NCBI GenBank assembly: GCA_964632355.1 | Contig: CAZWBW010000097.1 | Span: forward strand, 1-10,388 | Direction: 5' to 3' | DNA length: 10,388 bases | DNA from: JALOAP01 sp964632355 | GTDB lineage: Bacteria; Chloroflexota; Dehalococcoidia; Tepidiformales; Tepidiformaceae | Shown here: one piece after another, positions 6,731 to 10,388 of the stretch | Position numbering within the stretch: the stretch's first letter is position 1 | Layout of the letters: every line of letters begins with the position of its first letter | The notes under the pieces: model-generated | Databases searched by the model: none | What the model was told of the DNA's origin: nothing | Seen by the model: the letters and a program-made list of their open reading frames with translations, nothing else | Program-made: the position numbers and the translations under genes

Positions 6731-6762
6731 ATATCGCTCGCTAGAGCAAGGTTGGAAATTGC

Positions 6763-6791
6763 GTGGTCCCCACAAACGTGGGGGTAAGGAT
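6763..6791 (+). repeat. Degenerate I-E repeat, right (hairpin intact, handle lost)
   Basis: It matches 22 of 29 positions of the array repeat. Bases 1-12 (GTGGTCCCCACA) and the stem partner GTGGGG (6778-6783) are identical and the stem is perfect; two loop bases differ (AAAC for ACGC). The last six bases keep only one match, so the next handle is destroyed. A 3' repeat needs only its hairpin for Cas6e, so this is the part that would be retained in a one-spacer unit. It ends 1 bp before the cas3 stop codon. Confidence 0.85.
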
Positions 6792-6792
6792 C

Positions 6793-9471
6793 TCACTGCG
6801 ATTGCTCGCGCCGGTCGATGCTGAGGCCGAGTTCCGGGTCGTACGCGAGTTGCCAACTGCCAACGGGAGCAGTGCCATCGGGGCCGAGAGCGACGAGCCG
6901 ATGACGCCGCAGCGCGGGGACGTTCGCGAATTCAGGCGGAGGTGGTGCCGCCGACAGTTCCCGCACAACTCCCGGGTGGTTCGTCGACACGGAGTGCATA
7001 AGCAACTCCTTGATCCGGTCGACGGTAAGCCCAGCATCGACCGGCAGTAGCGGTGATCCCTCGGGAATGATGACGAGGGAGATGCTGGGCTCGGCGAGGC
7101 GCGTCAACGCCTGGAGGGCCGGGTGGAGGTCAGGCTGGTCCTCGGCGCCCGGGTGTCTGAGCACCTGGCTAAGCGGGAGGCTCGCGAGTGGCGTCGCCAG
7201 CCGCCTGTCCTGCGCTTCCCGGCGTTCGGCCTCCTGCTTTTCTTCGAGGTCCGTTCGCGTGTCGATCCAATGAGTCCAGAGCGGCTCCTTCACCGACGAT
7301 GGCGGCTCCGGGTCGTCGGTATAGACTGCATCGACGAGGTCCTGGATTTCGCCCGGGAAGTTGATGACCGTCCTGTCGCGAAGGTGGACCCACGTCCGGA
7401 GCAAGATGTGTTCGTGGTAGACGGCTTTCGTGCCGGGATCGAAGACGGGAACATCGTTCTCGTCCGTCGCGGGTTCGCGGATCCAGAGCACACGCCGTAG
7501 CCGCTGCGGGCGGGCCCGCTCGTGCCTCCAGAGTCGGCCGGAGCGCTGCAGGAGCAGGTCGACCGGTGCGAAGTCCGTCACCATGACGTCGAAATCGAGG
7601 TCGAGGCTCTGTTCGACGACCTGTGTCGCGACGAGGATGCGCCCGCGGCGATCGTCCGGTGTCGATTCCTTCCCATAGCGGCGGAGGCAGCGCGACTCGA
7701 TCTCGTGGCGGTCCTTGGCCAGGAAGCGCGCATGGAAGAGTTCGACGCGCTCGCCGAACCGCTCGCGCAGCACCCGGTACGTCTCCTGTGCGCGTCCGAC
7801 GGTGTTGCAGATCACGGCGGCGCAACCGCCGTCCGCGAGTTGGTTGTGCAGAAGGTCGGCGACAGCTTGGGTGTCGTCGGCAAGCCGCCCGAGTTCGAGC
7901 ACCGGCTGCGGTTCGGTTTCGAACGTTCGCGCGCGGACCTGACCGTGAGCGAGCCAACTCACCCGGGGGTATGGGACATCGGCGGTCGAATCGTCAGCCA
8001 GGCCGGGCTCGCCGAGGCCACGCTGGTAGGCCTCCATCAGGTGCCTGCGGCGGGCAGTGGGAAGCGTGGCCGACAGGAGCACGACGGGGGAGCCCAGCGC
8101 CGCGAGCCATTCGAGCAGTCGTTCGAGGAGTCCCGTCATGTAGGTGTCGTACGCGTGGACTTCGTCGACGATGACCGGCTTCCCGGCGAGGCCGAAGAGG
8201 CGGACGAAGACGTGCTTCACCTGGAGCACTGCGAGGAGCGCCTGGTCGACGGTGCCAACGCCCCAGAACCCGAGGAGCGAACGCTTGCGCGGGAGGAACC
8301 ATTCGGCAGCCGCGACCGCCCCGCGCTCAGGATCATCGGGGTCTTCCACGCGACCGGGTTCGATGCCGTGGTCATCGAATACGAGCCCACCGTGAACGAG
8401 CTGGAGGTTGATTTTCGAGCCAGGGAAAACACGCGCGAGGAATTCCGTTGTGCGGCGATGGAGTTGGTTCGCCGTCGCCTGCGTGGGCAGCGCGATATAG
8501 GCGCCCCGCCAGCCGCGGGCAGCCCAGGCGTCGGCGAGCAACAGCGCGGCCTCGGTCTTTCCTTCACCCATCGGCGCTTCGACGATGACCAGGGAGGGCG
8601 TGTCGGGCACCACATGCTGTTCGACGACCTCCTGGAGCCCGCGGGGCTTCCAGGGAAACAGATCGCGGAACGAGCGCACTTCCGCGGGCCTCGGTTCGTG
8701 GAGCCAGCCGAGCGTTTCGAGCGCCTTTTTTGCGATGCAGCGTGCCTCCTCCTGGTAGGCCGCGAGGTCGGCAGCGCCTTCGGGCTTGTATCTGAAGAAG
8801 CCAGGGGTGTCTATGGAGCCGATCCAGTCGGCGACTGACACGAACCCGGCCAGGACCATGGCCATCGCGTTCGAGAGGGAAGTAGCCCGGATGGCGCCCG
8901 GGCGAGCCCCGGTCAGGTGCGCGAGCGCGCGCACATGTTCGAGCCGCAAGGACTCCCATACCTGCCTCGCCTCGGCGCCGGCCTCGCCAATGCGGAGTCC
9001 GTTGGCGTCTGAGAACCTGGCCGGGAAGAAGCCATGGTGCCCGGCAAGAATCTCCGCCAGGGCCACCGCCGTCCTGGAAGGCATCTCGAACTCTGAGCGG
9101 AACAGGCGGCGAAGGACTTCGCCGGTCACCGCTCCGTGACCGGGGTCATCGTGGACCGGGCCGTCGAGCGCCAGGCCCTCAAGGCGCGTCGATGCGAACT
9201 TGTCCTTTGCCTGGAAGGCAGGGCAGGCCTTCCCGAGGTCGTGGAGGCCTGCAAGGAAGGCGATCCACGAACGGGCCTGGTCGGCATCGGCGATGGCCAG
9301 GGCAGACTGGAGGCGTTCCCTGGTCACGCGAGGGAGTACGTGGTCCCAGAGCACTTCAGCGACCGCCGCAACGTCGACCATGTGACAGATAAGCGGATGA
9401 AAGCAGTCGGGAGGACGGTCCGGGTTTCTGCCGAACTTGGCCGCGAGACGAGATGCGTGATTCGAGAGCAT
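6793..9471 (-). CDS. cas3: Cas3, HD nuclease-helicase of type I-E CRISPR
   Basis: Cas3 is recruited by target-bound Cascade and degrades the displaced strand. About 892 residues from the chosen start, near the E. coli length (888). Motifs, numbered from there: HD nuclease with HMVD at 30-33, HDLGK at 77-81, GHG near 111-113 and GHHGFF at 144-149; helicase motif I GEGKT at 302-306, DEVH at 436-439, SAT at 467-469; C-terminal helicase ATQVVEQSLD at 615-624 and QRSGRLWR at 642-649. The C terminus YDPELGLSID is typical. Nuclease and helicase residues appear intact. The frame is open to a TTG at 9534, with ATGs at 9516 and 9495. I prefer the ATG at 9471 because the family usually starts about 30 residues before the HM motif and GGGG lies about 8 nt upstream, but the start is uncertain. 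cas3 is separated from cas8e by the 479-bp regulatory interval and probably has its own promoter. Confidence 0.95.
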   Translation of the reverse strand: MLSNHASRLAAKFGRNPDRPPDCFHPLICHMVDVAAVAEVLWDHVLPRVTRERLQSALAIADADQARSWIAFLAGLHDLGKACPAFQAKDKFASTRLEGLALDGPVHDDPGHGAVTGEVLRRLFRSEFEMPSRTAVALAEILAGHHGFFPARFSDANGLRIGEAGAEARQVWESLRLEHVRALAHLTGARPGAIRATSLSNAMAMVLAGFVSVADWIGSIDTPGFFRYKPEGAADLAAYQEEARCIAKKALETLGWLHEPRPAEVRSFRDLFPWKPRGLQEVVEQHVVPDTPSLVIVEAPMGEGKTEAALLLADAWAARGWRGAYIALPTQATANQLHRRTTEFLARVFPGSKINLQLVHGGLVFDDHGIEPGRVEDPDDPERGAVAAAEWFLPRKRSLLGFWGVGTVDQALLAVLQVKHVFVRLFGLAGKPVIVDEVHAYDTYMTGLLERLLEWLAALGSPVVLLSATLPTARRRHLMEAYQRGLGEPGLADDSTADVPYPRVSWLAHGQVRARTFETEPQPVLELGRLADDTQAVADLLHNQLADGGCAAVICNTVGRAQETYRVLRERFGERVELFHARFLAKDRHEIESRCLRRYGKESTPDDRRGRILVATQVVEQSLDLDFDVMVTDFAPVDLLLQRSGRLWRHERARPQRLRRVLWIREPATDENDVPVFDPGTKAVYHEHILLRTWVHLRDRTVINFPGEIQDLVDAVYTDDPEPPSSVKEPLWTHWIDTRTDLEEKQEAERREAQDRRLATPLASLPLSQVLRHPGAEDQPDLHPALQALTRLAEPSISLVIIPEGSPLLPVDAGLTVDRIKELLMHSVSTNHPGVVRELSAAPPPPEFANVPALRRHRLVALGPDGTAPVGSWQLAYDPELGLSIDRREQSQ

Positions 9472-9834
9472 GAGGTACCCCGCTGTATCGGGCATCGGCC
9501 CATCGCGGCGAGACATACCAGATACACGCGTCAAGGGCTGACGCGAACACAGGAAACTCAGGAATGGGCGACTTCAGCATCGGCGCCTGCGGGCCGACGA
9601 GACGGGCGTTGGAGTTCGAGCGACAACGACCGAGAACGCCTGAAAACGTGAGCGACGTTCGAGGATGAGTGACCAGGGGTGCTCGAAACCGGTGCCGAAG
9701 TGCCTCCGCCCGACACGCCTGGATGTTGGGCCGCGGCGCGGGAACAGCATGAGCAGCTGACTTTTGAGCGCTGAGCACCCACGAAAAGGGCCGTTCGGCA
9801 AACCGAAAGCCCAAGAGAGCCCCGCTGGCCGACG
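9472..9834. other. Gap upstream of cas3, no gene recognised
   Basis: Between the cas3 start and the stop of the NnrS-like gene I see one intrinsic terminator (9784-9812) and otherwise nothing convincing. Short open frames exist on both strands, but they are Ser/Pro/Arg-rich, lack ribosome binding sites and look like chance frames of GC-rich DNA. A cas3 promoter should lie here; no good -35/-10 pair is visible. TTGACG at 9534-9529 has no -10 at proper distance. No CRISPR-like repeat or match to the mini-CRISPR seed was found here. Confidence 0.5.
9784..9812 (-). terminator. Intrinsic terminator of the NnrS-like gene
   Basis: On the minus strand, GGGC and TTCGG (9812-9804 region) pair with CCGAA and GCCC (to 9788) around a TTTG loop, with a small internal mismatch (T against CG). 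TTTT follows directly (9787-9784). It lies about 25 bp after the stop codon at 9835 and would separate this gene from cas3. Confidence 0.65.
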
Positions 9835-10388
9835 TTATCCGCGGGAGTGTTGGCGGACGGCGTGGGCGGTGCGGGCGGTGACGGCGGCGACGAGGGCAAG
9901 GGCGGCCATCAGAACGATGCCGGCGACGGCCATGACTGCTCGACCGGCGTCGGAGGGGGCGTCGGTGAGGAGGGCGGGCAACACGCGCAGGGGCCACGCG
10001 ACGATGGCGAGTTCGAAGGCTGCGGTGAGGGCCGGCTCCCATGGAATCGCGCCGGTGCCGAAGCGGGCGAGCACAATGTGGGCCATCGCGACCATGAGCG
10101 GGACCATGAACCCAAGCAAGAAGACGTGTCGGATGGCGCCTTCCTGGTAGAGGGAGAGATCAGAGCCGGCCAGGGCGTGGCCGCCGAGCAGCACGGCGTA
10201 GACCACGGCGCCCAGCCACGCGGTCGGGACGAGCAGTTCGTAGATCGGCTGTGAACGGGTCCAGCGGAGGCGCGTCAGCACGGGAAGCCACGCGGTCGCG
10301 AGAAGGATGCTGGCGCCGTAGACGACGTCCGCGACGCGCACCAGGCCGTCGATTTCCGCGAGTTGGCCGATGCACCACACGGCAAGGC
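9835..10388 (-). CDS. NnrS-like multi-pass membrane protein, 5' end outside the window
   Basis: The frame is open to the right edge (leading codons read L-A-V-W-C-I-G), so this is the C-terminal part, about 184 residues. A GTG at 10380 is only a possible internal start. Five hydrophobic segments are visible, roughly at residues 14-35, 46-70, 84-107, 117-138 and 146-169 counted from that GTG. The stretch AIRHVFLLGFMVPLMVAMAH followed by IVLARFG resembles the NnrS family motif (RHALTVGF...MAHRVLPRF), a heme- and copper-containing membrane protein linked to nitric oxide stress or denitrification. The family call is by eye from this one region and could be wrong. It ends with a terminator and shows no link to the CRISPR locus. 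Confidence 0.55.
   Translation of the reverse strand, partial: LAVWCIGQLAEIDGLVRVADVVYGASILLATAWLPVLTRLRWTRSQPIYELLVPTAWLGAVVYAVLLGGHALAGSDLSLYQEGAIRHVFLLGFMVPLMVAMAHIVLARFGTGAIPWEPALTAAFELAIVAWPLRVLPALLTDAPSDAGRAVMAVAGIVLMAALALVAAVTARTAHAVRQHSRG

Larger units (their letters stand above)
6697..6791 (+). ncRNA. CreR/CreA-like mini-CRISPR RNA (one spacer between two degenerate repeats)
   Basis: A repeat-like element (6702-6730), a 32-nt spacer (6731-6762) and a second repeat-like element (6763-6791) reproduce one unit of the array at the same 61-bp period, but on the opposite strand to the cas genes. Cas6e cleavage would yield a 61-nt RNA: handle GTGAACCG (6723-6730), the spacer, and the right hairpin up to 6783. 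Everything needed for loading into Cascade is conserved. What is not needed (the left repeat's 5' bases and the right repeat's 3' handle) has decayed. The spacer seed matches the DNA just upstream next to an AAG PAM. CRISPR-derived antitoxin/regulatory RNAs of this build (CreA of CreTA, and cas-regulating CreR RNAs) are known in other type I systems; the assignment here is by architecture. The 5' end is an estimate, and no terminator is seen downstream, where it runs antisense to the end of cas3. Confidence 0.75.

Noticed and set aside
6689..6747. The seed/target pair as a simple direct repeat, e.g. an operator for a protein regulator
   Set aside because: The similarity begins exactly at the spacer's first base apart from one preceding G, is preceded by AAG, and its one mismatch is at the flipped position 6. 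A guide-target pair explains more, though a protein operator remains possible until binding is tested.
6702..6791. The mini-CRISPR as a decayed remnant of an old array
   Set aside because: Exact 32-nt spacing, an intact handle, intact or compensated stems and a PAM-flanked seed match next door argue for selection. No further repeat copies are found one period to either side.
9472..9534. N-terminal extension of cas3 to the TTG at 9534
   Set aside because: The frame is open, but the extra 21 residues have no family resemblance, TTG is a rare start and no ribosome binding site precedes it.
9558..9899. Minus-strand open frames between the NnrS-like gene and cas3
   Set aside because: They overlap the end of the membrane-protein gene and a terminator, are Ser/Pro/Arg-rich and have no start signals.

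Overview
The window holds one complete type I-E CRISPR-Cas locus of a GC-rich bacterium, plus the 3' end of an unrelated membrane-protein gene. The organism cannot be named from this sequence. The GC-rich coding, palindromic repeat, and Cascade proteins with Thermus/Actinomycetota/Chloroflexota-like motifs suggest a GC-rich Chloroflexota or Actinomycetota member (weak inference).

Layout, all cas genes on the minus strand. From the right: the C-terminal part of an NnrS-like multi-pass membrane protein (9835-10388, runs off the window) with an intrinsic terminator (9784-9812); a gene-poor gap; cas3 (stop at 6793); a 479-bp regulatory interval (6314-6792); then cas8e, cse2 (cas11), cas7, cas5, cas6e, cas1 and cas2 packed as one operon (4-bp start/stop overlaps, 2-bp and 32-bp gaps, one 32-bp overlap). 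The leader end and the first two repeats of a CRISPR array (1-79) follow, with only 37 bp between the cas2 stop and the first repeat. This is the classic I-E order. Cas1-Cas2 acquire spacers, Cas6e cuts pre-crRNA, Cas8e/Cse2/Cas7/Cas5/Cas6e form Cascade, and Cas3 is the recruited nuclease-helicase. All catalytic motifs looked for are intact.

The most interesting part is the interval between cas3 and cas8e. On the plus strand, opposite to the cas genes, sits a one-spacer mini-CRISPR: degenerate repeat (6702-6730), exactly 32 nt of spacer (6731-6762), degenerate repeat (6763-6791). Its repeat period is 61 bp, as in the main array. The left repeat keeps the exact 8-nt crRNA 5' handle and a stem with a compensatory C:G to T:A change; the right repeat keeps a perfect Cas6e hairpin but has lost its own handle. 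The first 14 nt of the spacer match 6689-6702, immediately upstream of the mini-CRISPR, in 13 positions. The only mismatch is position 6, the base that Cascade flips out and does not read, and the match is preceded by AAG (6686-6688), the canonical I-E PAM. Complementarity stops after the seed. This is what a Cascade-guiding regulatory RNA that binds without destroying its target would look like, comparable to CreA/CreR RNAs described in other CRISPR systems. The target overlaps a predicted plus-strand promoter for the RNA itself and lies 12 bp from the -35 box of a predicted divergent promoter for the cas8e operon. A Cascade-dependent feedback loop on cas expression is the main hypothesis.

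A small ORF (6310-6516, minus), translationally coupled to cas8e, and a strong hairpin with a plus-strand T-tract (6613-6650) lie in the same interval. Both may belong to this regulatory module; the small ORF has no recognised family.
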